This document shows positions 27,109-35,008 of a DNA stretch of 64,000 bases, piece by piece (positions within the stretch are counted from its first letter, which is position 1; each line of letters starts with the position of its first letter). The stretch lies in assembly GCF_020711255.1 (NCBI RefSeq), contig NZ_JAJFAW010000012.1, forward strand, positions 1-64,000, given 5' to 3'. A model generated the notes under the pieces. It made no database searches. It was not told where the DNA came from and worked only from the letters and a program-made list of their open reading frames with translations. The stretch comes from Hymenobacter plasmatis (GTDB taxonomy: Bacteria; Bacteroidota; Bacteroidia; Cytophagales; Hymenobacteraceae). The position numbers and the translations under genes were made by a program.

Positions 27109-28113
27109 GTGATAATTCAACTTGAGAAAACTGCCCTAGTGCCGGCCATTACCGAGCATCTGAAGCAGCAGGGCTACAAAACCACCGAAGTCACTACCCA
27201 GCACGCCCACTACCTGGTGGCTATTGGGAAGAAGGACTTCGACATCCGCACCATTGGCCAGTTGCCGGGCGTGCGCGACGTGCACCGCGTGTCCGACGAC
27301 TACAAGCTAGTGAGCCGCAAGTGGCGCGTGAAGCCCACCGTGCTCGACCTCGGCGACGGCGTGACGATAGGCGAAGGGACCCTGGCGTTGTGCGCCGGCC
27401 CCTGCAGCATCGAGAGCGAAGCCCAGATGGAAAAGGTGATGACGCACCTCGTCGAAAACAGCGTGCGGCTGATGCGCGGCGGCGTGTTCAAGCCCCGCTC
27501 ATCGCCCTACTCGTTCCGCGGCCTGGGCATGGACGGCCTGAAACTGTTCCATCAGATGGCCCGCGCGCGCGGCATCAAAATCGTGACCGAGGTGATGCAG
27601 GTTTCGCAAGTCGAGGAAATGCACGACTACGTGGACGTGTTCCAAGTGGGCGCCCGCAACACCCAGAACTTCAACCTGCTCGATGCGCTGGGCGGCGTCG
27701 ACAAGCCGGTGATGATAAAGCGCGGCATCTCGGGTACTATCGAAGAGCTGCTTTCTTCGGCCGAATACGTGTTTTCGGGGGGCAATGAGAAACTGATTCT
27801 CTGCGAGCGGGGCATCCGTACGTTCGAAACAGCCAGCCGCAATACCCTGGATTTGAACGCGGTGCCCATTTTGAAGGAGAAGAGCCATCTGCCGGTAATC
27901 GTGGACCCGTCGCACGGCATTGGCATTCGGGACTATGTGCCGGCTATGGCCCTGGCGGGCGTGCTGGCCGGCGCTGACGGCATTGTATACGAAACTCACG
28001 AAACGCCCGAAACCGCTGCCTCGGACGGGCAGCAGACGCTGAACTTCGACGAGTCGGCCAAGCTGGTGCGCAACCTGCGGCGCGTGTTTGCCCTGCGCGG
28101 CGAGCTCGAATAG
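27109..28113 (+). CDS. aroF: DAHP synthase with ferredoxin-like N-terminal domain (AroF/TM0343 type)
   Basis: 334 residues; condenses phosphoenolpyruvate with erythrose 4-phosphate, the entry step of the shikimate pathway. Residues 1-~70 form the ferredoxin-like regulatory domain of the type I-beta enzymes (IIQLEKTALVPAITEHLKQQ), known in Thermotoga for aromatic amino acid feedback. The barrel has LCAGPCSIES, KPRSSPYSFRGLG, TEVMQ, QVGARNTQNFNLL, KRGISG, LCERGIRTFE and VDPSHGIGIRD. Start is GTG at 27109. At the end of the trp operon it gives coordinated supply of chorismate. Confidence 0.93.
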   Translation: MIIQLEKTALVPAITEHLKQQGYKTTEVTTQHAHYLVAIGKKDFDIRTIGQLPGVRDVHRVSDDYKLVSRKWRVKPTVLDLGDGVTIGEGTLALCAGPCSIESEAQMEKVMTHLVENSVRLMRGGVFKPRSSPYSFRGLGMDGLKLFHQMARARGIKIVTEVMQVSQVEEMHDYVDVFQVGARNTQNFNLLDALGGVDKPVMIKRGISGTIEELLSSAEYVFSGGNEKLILCERGIRTFETASRNTLDLNAVPILKEKSHLPVIVDPSHGIGIRDYVPAMALAGVLAGADGIVYETHETPETAASDGQQTLNFDESAKLVRNLRRVFALRGELE

Positions 28114-28380
28114 AAGCGGTTAGCGGTTGAGCTTACTCAAATTTAATTTTGGCAGGCCCTTGTATTCTTAAAATCCGTCCTTAAATTCGTCTTAATCATG
28201 CGCCACCAACACGTCAATATTACCAACCTAATGACTTGCCCCAAACAGGGGGAGATTGGGCTGCTATTGGCGAAAAGGAAGAGCAAGGCATGATGCCAGA
28301 CCTTCACTAAGAACCTTCAAAAGCCCGAATCCGCCAGGATATCGGGCTTTTTTTTCGCCCTTTTAATTAGCTCAAGTACC
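28114..28380 (+). promoter_or_regulatory. Leader region of phenylalanine hydroxylase, possible attenuator
   Basis: 267 bp between aroF and the hydroxylase. It carries a terminator at 28319-28351 only 30 bp ahead of the hydroxylase start and 205 bp beyond the aroF stop. A 31-codon frame (28198-28293, starts MRHQHVNITN) shows no Phe, Tyr or Trp run, so a classic leader peptide is not evident. Either aroF has a long 3' UTR or the hydroxylase has a conditional leader. Confidence 0.4.
28319..28351 (+). terminator. Intrinsic terminator upstream of phenylalanine hydroxylase
   Basis: GCCCGA (28323-28328) pairs with TCGGGC (28342-28347), extended by A and T residues, followed by a tract of eight T. 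It could end the trp-aroF transcript or act as an attenuator of the next gene. Confidence 0.75.
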
Positions 28381-29097
28381 ATGTTTGCCAAGCTCAACCC
28401 CGCAACTGCCACCGGCCAAGACCAGCTGATTTGGAAGATTCTGTTTGACCGCCAGACCGCGCTGTTGCACCGTCGGGCCGCGCCGGCGTTTACCCAGGGC
28501 CTGGCCCGCTTGGGCATGAGACGCGAGGTTATCCCCGACATCGGCGAGCTCAGCGCCACCGTGTTTGAGCAAACGGGCTGGAAGCTGGCGCCAGTGGGGC
28601 GGCCCTTCGAGCCGGCCGCTTTCTTCGAGCTGTTGGCTGAGCGCCGGTTCCCAATTGTGACCCGCATCCGGCCCATGCACGCCTTCGATTTCAGCCCGCA
28701 GCCCGACTTGTTCCACGATTTGTTCGGGCATGTGCCCATGCTCCTGGACGAAGGCTTGGCCGATTTCCTTCACATGCTGGGGCAGGCGTACCGGGCGCAG
28801 CCCGTGGGCTCGCCGGCGCGCGAGCAGCTGTGGGCGCTCTATTTCTTCACCGCCGAATTTGGGCTGGTGCAGCACGAGGGCCAGCCCCGGCTCTACGGCG
28901 CGGGCCTGCTTTCTTCGGCCGGCGAAATCCACCACTGCGTGAATGAGAACACGCCGCGCCTGGTGTTTGACCTGGCCACGGTATTGCGGACGCCCGTGAC
29001 CGGTGCGCGCTACCAAGACCAGTACTTCGTGCTGCCCGCCTGGGAGCAGCTCACCGACTACGTGGCCGAGCTGGCCGGCATGTTCGTGACGGCTTAG
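28381..29097 (+). CDS. phhA: Phenylalanine-4-hydroxylase
   Basis: 238 residues, pterin-dependent non-heme iron hydroxylase making tyrosine from phenylalanine. Iron ligands are His112 and His117 in FHDLFGHVPML and Glu159 in FFTAEFGLV. RFPIVTRIRP is the family substrate-pocket segment, and SSAGEIHHC and the final YFVLPAWEQL are conserved. It lacks the N-terminal regulatory domain of animal enzymes, as bacterial forms do. A pterin-recycling enzyme is not next door. Adjacent to the aromatic amino acid operon, giving a Phe-to-Tyr route. Confidence 0.92.
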   Translation: MFAKLNPATATGQDQLIWKILFDRQTALLHRRAAPAFTQGLARLGMRREVIPDIGELSATVFEQTGWKLAPVGRPFEPAAFFELLAERRFPIVTRIRPMHAFDFSPQPDLFHDLFGHVPMLLDEGLADFLHMLGQAYRAQPVGSPAREQLWALYFFTAEFGLVQHEGQPRLYGAGLLSSAGEIHHCVNENTPRLVFDLATVLRTPVTGARYQDQYFVLPAWEQLTDYVAELAGMFVTA

Positions 29098-29138
29098 GGA
29101 GCTGCCGAAAGCGGTGACCAACAGCCGCCTGCGGTTTG

Positions 29139-29146
29139 TAGCTTCG
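29139..29146 (+). promoter_or_regulatory. -7 element (TAGCTTCG) right before the sensor gene
   Basis: TAGCTTCG ends four nt before the GTG at 29151. If used, the transcript would begin at or near the start codon (leaderless). Confidence 0.4.
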
Positions 29147-29150
29147 CACC

Positions 29151-30113
29151 GTGCTGTTTGAATTTAATGCCCATAGTGCGTTGCTGTTGCCGTTTGTGGC
29201 GCCGGGGCTGGTGCTCGCGCTCCACTTACTGGTGCGGGCCGCCCGCCACGGTACCCTGGCCGATGGCTTGCTGGCGCTGCTGCTGCTTCTGAACGTGCTG
29301 CCGGTGGCCCAGTGGATGCTGGGCTTTGCCGGCTGGTACGACAGCCACGATGGGCATTCCACGTTCATGTTCTATGTGCCGTGGCGGCCGTGGCTGGCCT
29401 GGGGACCGGTGTTTTACCTGTACTTCCGCAGCCTGACCAACCAGCAGTTTCAGCTCAAGGGGCACTGGTGGCACTTGGCACTGTGGTTGGTGTACGTGGC
29501 CCTGCATGGGGCGGCGGCGATTTACGACTTGGGCTGGCAGCGCGGCCTGCGGGGCCAAGCGCTGCCGTACCACTTCGGCACGAAAGGCGCGGCCATTGAA
29601 GCACTGGAGCACATCAGCCTGTGGACTGAGATGGCCGGCTACGCCCTGATGTTGGGCTACGGCGCAGCCACGTTGCGCCGCTACCGCCAGTACCGCCGCT
29701 ACCTCGACAACAACTTTTCGGATACCACCCGGCTGCGATTTCGCGGCTTGCGCGATTTGTTAATCGCCGCCCTGCTGGCGCTGGTGGTGTGGCTGGGTTT
29801 CTCCGTATTAGATGCCCTGGTGGGGCCATTGGGCTACCGCGACTCCTGGTTTGCGTACCTGGCCAATGGCGTGCTCATTTATTACCTGAGCGTGGTAGGC
29901 TTGCAAGCCAACTACGCCGCCGTGGTGCCGCTGCGTTTCGAGCCTGATGGGGAAGGCACCGCGGCGGATGCCCGGTCAGGATTACCAGCAGCAGCAGATG
30001 CCAGCCCAACTTCCGGGGTGGAAGCATTCTTCCAACTCAACCGCAGTCACAATACCAACAGCTGGGAGCGGCCCGGGGTTAGCCCAATCTACCGCAACTA
30101 CTGGCGTTACTGA
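29151..30113 (+). CDS. Membrane sensor part of a split AraC-family regulator
   Basis: 320 residues with about seven hydrophobic helices (e.g. ALLLPFVAPGLVLALHLL, LLIAALLALVVWLGFSVL), followed after ~285 by a Pro/Ala-rich linker and an odd tail (NTNSWERPGVSPIYRNYWRY). In Bacteroidota a 7TM domain of this kind is usually fused to a C-terminal AraC DNA-binding domain. Here the AraC domain is in the next frame (+1) beginning within or after the linker. A single-base indel in the linker (29950-30115) would join them. Start is GTG; ligand unknown. Confidence 0.65.
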   Translation: MLFEFNAHSALLLPFVAPGLVLALHLLVRAARHGTLADGLLALLLLLNVLPVAQWMLGFAGWYDSHDGHSTFMFYVPWRPWLAWGPVFYLYFRSLTNQQFQLKGHWWHLALWLVYVALHGAAAIYDLGWQRGLRGQALPYHFGTKGAAIEALEHISLWTEMAGYALMLGYGAATLRRYRQYRRYLDNNFSDTTRLRFRGLRDLLIAALLALVVWLGFSVLDALVGPLGYRDSWFAYLANGVLIYYLSVVGLQANYAAVVPLRFEPDGEGTAADARSGLPAAADASPTSGVEAFFQLNRSHNTNSWERPGVSPIYRNYWRY

Positions 30114-30120
30114 GAAATCA

Positions 30121-30495
30121 ATGCCGACTGCTGCGGTAGTTGAGCTGGCACCGGAGCTACAGCCGTGGCGCGAGAAACTGCTGCGCCTCATGGCCGAGGA
30201 ACAGCCGTGGCTGGAGCCGGAGCTGACCCTGGCTGAGCTGGCGCACCGCCTCCGCACCAATACTTCCTTGCTCTCGCACGTCATCAACACCGGCTGCGGG
30301 CAAAACTTCAACGACTTCGTGAACCGCTACCGAGTGGCTGAGGCCGAGCGTAAACTCCAGGACCCGCGCTTGGTGCATTACTCGTTGGTAGGTATTGCGT
30401 TAGAGTGTGGCTTTAATTCCAAATCTACCTTCAACCGGGTGTTTAAGAAACTGACTGGCCGCACCCCGGGGGAGGTAAGTAGGCCCAAATCATAA
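30121..30495 (+). CDS. AraC-type DNA-binding domain, separated from its sensor
   Basis: 124 residues from the ATG at 30121, 7 nt after the sensor stop. Contains the two helix-turn-helix units: LTLAELAHRLRTNTSLLSHVIN (spread over ~40-60) with FNDFVNRYRVAEAERKL, and the second YSLVGIALECGFNSKSTFNRVFKKLTG ahead of PGEV. The same frame is open from 29947. It may be a frameshifted C-terminus, or a translationally coupled separate protein. With no membrane tether it would act as a soluble DNA-binding protein. Confidence 0.65.
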   Translation: MPTAAVVELAPELQPWREKLLRLMAEEQPWLEPELTLAELAHRLRTNTSLLSHVINTGCGQNFNDFVNRYRVAEAERKLQDPRLVHYSLVGIALECGFNSKSTFNRVFKKLTGRTPGEVSRPKS

Positions 30496-30591
30496 GCTGG
30501 GACGGCCCAAGGCGTAAGTTGAAGCGCGGCGGAAAGTGTAGCGGGGGACATTTGGGGCATCGTTTCACAACCCACATTCGCCTGCTTCCCC

Positions 30592-31500
30592 ATGAAAACC
30601 GCAACCTCCTCCCTGGCCGCTTGGCGCGGCCCAGCCACCTACTTGGGGCTGTTCGTCTTCCGCTTGCACTTAGGTGTCATCATGGTGCTGGGGGCATTGC
30701 TCATCGCCGTACCCGCCGTGGCGGGCGGTTCCTTTGGCCCCATTCATTCCGATTTGACCATTGAGCCCGGCAAGCAGTTTATTCTGGGGGGCGGCCAGGG
30801 CGGCGCGTTCCGGGTATCGGCAAAAAATACGGGCACCGTGGCCGTGGAAATCAAGGAGCGGCTCCGTGGCGGCGGTATTTTTGGGAAAACCACCCTGGCC
30901 CCGGGCCAGCGCGGGGTGCTTCGTTTTGCCGCCGGCTCCACGGCCGTGCTGCTCAACCCGAGCGCCACCAACGCCCGCCTGGACCTGACCATTACCGGCG
31001 ATACCGATTTGCGGATGGACTATGAACCCGTTCGTACTAGCAGCACGGTACCCGCGCCCCGCCTGACCGAATCGGAGCTATCCGAGGCGATGGGTCAATG
31101 GCAGGGCTCGCTCACGTACCTGGATTACAGCAGCGGCAAAACCGTGAAGCTCAACACCACCATGCGTGGCGAAATGGCCGGCCCCAACCAACTCCTGTTG
31201 CATTTCGACTACGAAGAGCCCAACAAGCGCCACGTGCTGGGAACGGATACCCTAACGCTCGCCCGTGACGGCGCCCACATGCGCTGGGACAAGAGCGACT
31301 TCACCATTCAAGCTAAACAATGGCTGCCCGAGCAAACCCTGCGCCTGGTGCTGGAAGGACCGGGGCAGGACGACAACCGGCCTGCCACCATCCGCAAAAC
31401 TATCACCTTGGGCCGCCACCAGTTTTACGTTAAAAAGGAAGTGAGCTTTTCCAATGGCCAAGCTTCTCTGCAGCGTCACGAATACCAGTTTAACCGGTAA
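30592..31500 (+). CDS. Membrane-anchored or secreted protein of unknown function
   Basis: 302 residues. An unusually long N-terminal region (~25 residues) precedes a hydrophobic segment (LGVIMVLGALLIAVPAVAG), so it is a late signal peptide or anchor. The mature part is beta-rich: a ~100-residue domain (KQFILGGGQGGAFRVSAKNTGTVAVEIK) that looks like a small Ig-type or surface module, then a ~150-residue domain (LSEAMGQWQGSLTYLDYSSGKTVKL) resembling lipocalin-like DUFs. I do not recognise a defined family. Monocistronic with its own terminator. Confidence 0.65.
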   Translation: MKTATSSLAAWRGPATYLGLFVFRLHLGVIMVLGALLIAVPAVAGGSFGPIHSDLTIEPGKQFILGGGQGGAFRVSAKNTGTVAVEIKERLRGGGIFGKTTLAPGQRGVLRFAAGSTAVLLNPSATNARLDLTITGDTDLRMDYEPVRTSSTVPAPRLTESELSEAMGQWQGSLTYLDYSSGKTVKLNTTMRGEMAGPNQLLLHFDYEEPNKRHVLGTDTLTLARDGAHMRWDKSDFTIQAKQWLPEQTLRLVLEGPGQDDNRPATIRKTITLGRHQFYVKKEVSFSNGQASLQRHEYQFNR

Positions 31501-31509
31501 ATCACTTCA

Positions 31510-31549
31510 ACCAAAAAGGCCGCTGAGTAACCTAATCGGCCTTTTTGGT
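31510..31549. terminator. Bidirectional terminator
   Basis: ACCAAAAAGGCCG (31510-31522) is the complement of CGGCCTTTTTGGT (31537-31549). It serves the gene ending at 31500 and the convergent gene ending at 31570. Confidence 0.85.
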
Positions 31550-31569
31550 CTCGGCTAGCGTGCCGGCAG

Positions 31570-32040
31570 TCAGTAGCTCCAGCCCAAGCGGCGGTATACG
31601 AAGTGTAGTAGCCAGAGCGGCCCAATTAGCAGAAACTGCAAGTCTTTGAGGAAGCTGGGTTTCTTGCCTTCCACTTTATGGCCCCAGAACTGGCCCACCC
31701 AGGCCAAGGCGAAAATGATGAGGCAGACGGCCCAGAGCGGCAGCACGGCAACCTCGGCTACCAGGTGCAGGGCCCCGGCCATGGCCACCCATACCAGCAC
31801 CATGCCCAAGGCCAGGCGGCCGCTCAGGCGCACGTAGTAGGCGAGGGCCAGCGCCATCACCAGCGTGCCCCAATTGAGCCAGGGGCTGATGCGCTGAATG
31901 GCAGCCGGCACCGGCATGGCCCAAAGCAAGCCCAGCAGCGAAAACATGATAAGCGGCACGCACACCCAGTGTACCAGCTTGTTGGTCGGGTTTTGGTGGC
32001 TTTCACCGTATTCGGACAAGAGGTCGGAGAGCGAGGCCAT
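31570..32040 (-). CDS. Mpo1-like (DUF962/YGL010w) membrane protein
   Basis: 156 residues with four hydrophobic helices. The N-terminus SEYGESHQNPTNKLVHWVCVPLI is the family signature (conserved His and Asn), and GQFWGHKVEGKKPSFLKDL with a final GPLWLLHFVYRR is the conserved end. The yeast member Mpo1 is an Fe(II)-dependent dioxygenase in alpha-oxidation of 2-hydroxy fatty acids; bacterial members are not characterised, so role is inferred. I start at the ATG at 32040; upstream in-frame codons lack conservation pattern. Confidence 0.85.
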   Translation of the reverse strand: MASLSDLLSEYGESHQNPTNKLVHWVCVPLIMFSLLGLLWAMPVPAAIQRISPWLNWGTLVMALALAYYVRLSGRLALGMVLVWVAMAGALHLVAEVAVLPLWAVCLIIFALAWVGQFWGHKVEGKKPSFLKDLQFLLIGPLWLLHFVYRRLGWSY

Positions 32041-32098
32041 GGGAATTCTAGAAAGGAGAAAGTTGAGCCAGGTAGCTTGTAAGGGCCAACAAATTAGC

Positions 32099-32132
32099 AT
32101 AAAAAAAGCCTTCCCAATTGGGAAGGCTTTTT
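32099..32132. terminator. Perfectly palindromic bidirectional terminator
   Basis: GCCTTCCCAATTGGGAAGGC at 32107-32126 is flanked by A6 and T6. It serves the dienelactone-hydrolase-like gene on the minus strand. Confidence 0.85.
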
Positions 32133-32151
32133 TGCTATTGGGTAGTCGGCT

Positions 32152-33027
32152 TTACGAGGCTTTTACCTTGAATTTGGTGCGCAGGTAAGCCAGCGCTTGG
32201 CTGTGGGCCTTGGCAGCAAACTCCTTGTTGAACTTGGGGTTGGAGGGGTTGGCAAAGGCATGGTCGGCGTCGTAGCTGTACACGGTTACTTTTTTGCCGG
32301 CTGCGGCCATGTCTTTCTTGAACTGGTTCACTACCTCGGGGTTAATCCACTTGTCCTGGCTGGCAAAGATGCCCAGTACGTCGGAATTCAGGGTCTTGAG
32401 CTTGGCTACGTCCTTCTCGGGCATGCCGTAGTACATCACGCAGCCCACGGTTTGCTTGCCGCCGAGCAGGGCCTCCTGCAAGCTCCAGCCGCCACCGAAG
32501 CACCAGCCGATGCTGGCAAACTGCGCCTTGGGGCCGGCGTACATCTGCGCGCCTTTGAGGATGGACACGGCGCGCTCCGATTTTACTTCGCCCATGTATT
32601 TGCCGGCTTCTTCGGGCGTGGTGGCCACCTTGCCGTCGTAGAGGTCCACGGCGATGACGTTGACGCCGGGCAGCTCCTTCGCGAAGGTGGCGGCTTCCTT
32701 CTTGATGTAGTCGTTCAGGCCCCACCACTCGTGAATTACGAAGAGGTACTTGTTACTGGGCGTGGCGCTTTTGATTTCGTAGCCGCGGCCCGTGGCACCG
32801 TCGGGCGTTTTGAAGGTGATATCCTTGCCTTCGCCCGTGAACACGAAGGGCAGGGGCGCGTCGTGGCCACCCGAGAAATCTTTGTCGGCAGCCAGCATGG
32901 CGAAGGCCTCGGTGGCCGAGGCCGAGAGGTTGGCGGCCGGCTTGGCGCAGCAGCTGGCCATTTGTTGGGCCGAAACGGAGAAAGTGAGGCTCAGCAGGGC
33001 TACGCCGAGGGTAAGTAGTTTTTTCAT
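32152..33027 (-). CDS. Secreted dienelactone-hydrolase-family protein
   Basis: 291 residues, signal peptide (LLTLGVALLSLTFSVSAQ). Alpha/beta-hydrolase with the DLH triad: nucleophile Cys in IGWCFGGGW, Asp in ASQDKW, His in DADHAF. FVIHEWWGLNDYIK and VDLYDGKVATTPEEA are typical family segments. Family members hydrolyse lactones and esters; natural substrate here is unknown. The ATG at 33027 is chosen for the signal peptide; the frame runs further upstream into the next intergenic region. Confidence 0.87.
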   Translation of the reverse strand: MKKLLTLGVALLSLTFSVSAQQMASCCAKPAANLSASATEAFAMLAADKDFSGGHDAPLPFVFTGEGKDITFKTPDGATGRGYEIKSATPSNKYLFVIHEWWGLNDYIKKEAATFAKELPGVNVIAVDLYDGKVATTPEEAGKYMGEVKSERAVSILKGAQMYAGPKAQFASIGWCFGGGWSLQEALLGGKQTVGCVMYYGMPEKDVAKLKTLNSDVLGIFASQDKWINPEVVNQFKKDMAAAGKKVTVYSYDADHAFANPSNPKFNKEFAAKAHSQALAYLRTKFKVKAS

Positions 33028-33067
33028 GGGAATTTTGAGAATTGGAACAAATGTGCCAAAACAACAA

Positions 33068-33613
33068 CTAACCCGGCAAATCTTCCCGCAAAACACTGCG
33101 AAGTTTGGGGAATTCCCGCTCCGCACGGCTGTGCAAAACGGCCGACTTCGTAGTAGCCAGCACATTTTCGGCCGCCGCCAATAGCTCACTCGTCAACTCA
33201 GGGTAGGGCATGGCCAAGCGCACGGCGGCGCTCAGCGCATAGACCCGGATGGCAACCGGCTCGGCCGGGGATTGCAGCATGCCCAGGCAGGTATCAAAGG
33301 CCAGCGCCTGCCACTCTTCCGGCACCGGCACAAATTGCAGCACCCGCGCCACGCTGCGCCGCACCGCCGGGTGCTGGCCTGGGCTGGGCTGCGCGGCCGC
33401 CAGCAGGCCCGGCAAGTGCGGCACCAGCCACTGCGGCCGCCGCTGGCCCACCCAGCCCAGCACATCGGCGGCCAGCTGCCGCTCCCGGGGCTCGCCGTAC
33501 CAGAACACCTGCAGCAGCTCGGCCAAGCACGCCGGGTGCGAGCAGGCGTAATCGGTCAGCCGCTTGGTCTGGCGCGCCGAGTGTTCCCGCAGTAGCTCCG
33601 CCCGGATATTCAT
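33068..33613 (-). CDS. HEAT-like helical repeat protein
   Basis: 181 residues, all-helical with about three to four HEAT-like units (e.g. ERQLAADVLGWVGQRRPQWLVPHL, AVRRSVARVLQFVPVPEEW, VAIRVYALSAAVRLA). Likely a protein-interaction scaffold; function unknown. The ATG at 33613 fits a -7 element (TACCTTCG) five nt upstream, implying a leaderless transcript. Similar Bacteroidota proteins are sometimes mislabelled as adenylosuccinate lyase; no lyase motif is present. Confidence 0.65.
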   Translation of the reverse strand: MNIRAELLREHSARQTKRLTDYACSHPACLAELLQVFWYGEPRERQLAADVLGWVGQRRPQWLVPHLPGLLAAAQPSPGQHPAVRRSVARVLQFVPVPEEWQALAFDTCLGMLQSPAEPVAIRVYALSAAVRLAMPYPELTSELLAAAENVLATTKSAVLHSRAEREFPKLRSVLREDLPG

Positions 33614-33618
33614 GGCCG

Positions 33619-33626
33619 CGAAGGTA
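33619..33626 (-). promoter_or_regulatory. -7 element (TACCTTCG) adjacent to a start codon
   Basis: Minus-strand TACCTTCG ends five nt before the ATG at 33613, predicting a transcript that starts at the initiation codon. Confidence 0.5.
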
Positions 33627-33648
33627 GCACGGCCAATGGAGCCAGGTT

Positions 33649-34998
33649 TTAACTCAATCTCTCGAATTGCCAAACTGCAGCTTCAGCCGCAGTGGGCACG
33701 TGGGTTTCTATCACGGCGCCCAGCGCGGTAAGCAGGGCAAACAGTCCCACATAGGTCCGGTTGAGGTAAATGAAATGCTCAGAACCGCGCGGTTCGCGCT
33801 GCTTGCGCAGCTCGGGGTCGGCCATCAGGTCGTCGCCCAGGGCATAGAGCGCGGCCATGTACGTGGGGTCGCCGAAGTCGAAGGTGGCCTGGCGGAAGGG
33901 CCGGCCCACCAGCTCCAGCGACACCTGCATGGTGCGAAGGTAGAGCACCCGCATTGCCGGAGCATCGGTAGCCCGAAGCACACCGGCCTGCGTGAGCAGC
34001 GCGGCGAGCCGGGCTTCGTCGACGATGGTTTCGGGAGCCAGCAGGGCGGTAAACAGCTCGTACACGTCCTGCGGCACGTCCTTCACGCAGCCAAAATCCA
34101 GCACGCCGAGGGTGCCGCCGTTGTCGGCGCGCATCAAGAAATTGCCGGGGTGCGGGTCGGCGTGCAGCCGGTGCAGGGTGTTAAACTGAAACTGGTAGAA
34201 GTCCCAAAGCGCCTGGCCCAGCTGATTGCGGACCTCCGGCGCCGGGTTGGTGGCCAAAAACTCCTTCAGGTGCTGGCCGCCGAGCCAGTCCATGGTCAGA
34301 ATGCGAGCCGTGGAATATTCCGGGTAGTAAGCCGGGAACTCCAGGTGCGGCAGCCCCTGGCATTGGGCCGCGATTTCCTGCCCACGCCGCAGCTCCAACT
34401 GGTAGTCAGTTTCTTCCAGCAGGCGCGCTTCAACTTCTTCCAGGTAGGGCCGCACCTGGCTTTCGCTGAGCCCCATTATCCGGAGGGCAATGGGTTTTAC
34501 GAGGTTAATGTCGGATTTAATGGTTGCAGCCACGCCCGGGTATTGCACCTTCACGGCCAGCGGGCGGCCATCCTTTCGAGCCAGGTGCACTTGGCCGATG
34601 CTGGCGGCCTGCCGGGCTTCGGGCTCGAATTCATCGAACAACGTGTAGGGCGACTGCCCGAAAGCGTCGCGAAAAGCCTTCACCACCAGCGGCCCGGAGA
34701 GCGGCGGCGTTTGGTACTGGGCCTTGGCAAACTGGTCGGCGTAGGCGGTGGGGAGCATGTTTTTCTCCATCGCCAGCATCTGGGCCACCTTCAGCACCGA
34801 GCCTTTCATCTCGCTCAGGGCGCCGTAGAGCTCGGCGGCGTTGGCGGCGTGCAGGTCCTCGGTGGTCGATTCGGCACCCACGGCCCGCTTGGCGTAGTGC
34901 TTCACGTAGTTGGCGCCCACGCTGATGCCGGTTTTGGCAAAGCGCGCGGCGCGGGCCACTTTGGTGGTGGGCAGGGAGGTTTGGGGTTCGTCGGACAT
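33649..34998 (-). CDS. AarF/ABC1/UbiB-family atypical kinase
   Basis: 449 residues from the ATG at 34998. Protein-kinase-like fold of the UbiB group: N-terminal ALSEMKGSVLKVAQML (variant of the KxGQ motif, Ala for Gly), the Ala-rich loop QAASIGQVHLA, AVKVQYPGV, the catalytic loop LHADPHPGNFL and metal motif LDFGCVKD. ABC1 proteins act in quinone or lipid metabolism, often as ATPases. Ten bp downstream of the TetR gene, so one operon. The precise substrate is not known. Confidence 0.87.
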   Translation of the reverse strand: MSDEPQTSLPTTKVARAARFAKTGISVGANYVKHYAKRAVGAESTTEDLHAANAAELYGALSEMKGSVLKVAQMLAMEKNMLPTAYADQFAKAQYQTPPLSGPLVVKAFRDAFGQSPYTLFDEFEPEARQAASIGQVHLARKDGRPLAVKVQYPGVAATIKSDINLVKPIALRIMGLSESQVRPYLEEVEARLLEETDYQLELRRGQEIAAQCQGLPHLEFPAYYPEYSTARILTMDWLGGQHLKEFLATNPAPEVRNQLGQALWDFYQFQFNTLHRLHADPHPGNFLMRADNGGTLGVLDFGCVKDVPQDVYELFTALLAPETIVDEARLAALLTQAGVLRATDAPAMRVLYLRTMQVSLELVGRPFRQATFDFGDPTYMAALYALGDDLMADPELRKQREPRGSEHFIYLNRTYVGLFALLTALGAVIETHVPTAAEAAVWQFERLS

Positions 34999-35008
34999 CA
35001 AGGCAGGA

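Noticed and set aside
28198..28293. 31-codon frame as a leader peptide for phenylalanine hydroxylase
   Set aside because: It contains no Phe, Tyr or Trp run and no supported promoter, so there is no ground for a stalling peptide. Kept only as a note in the leader region.
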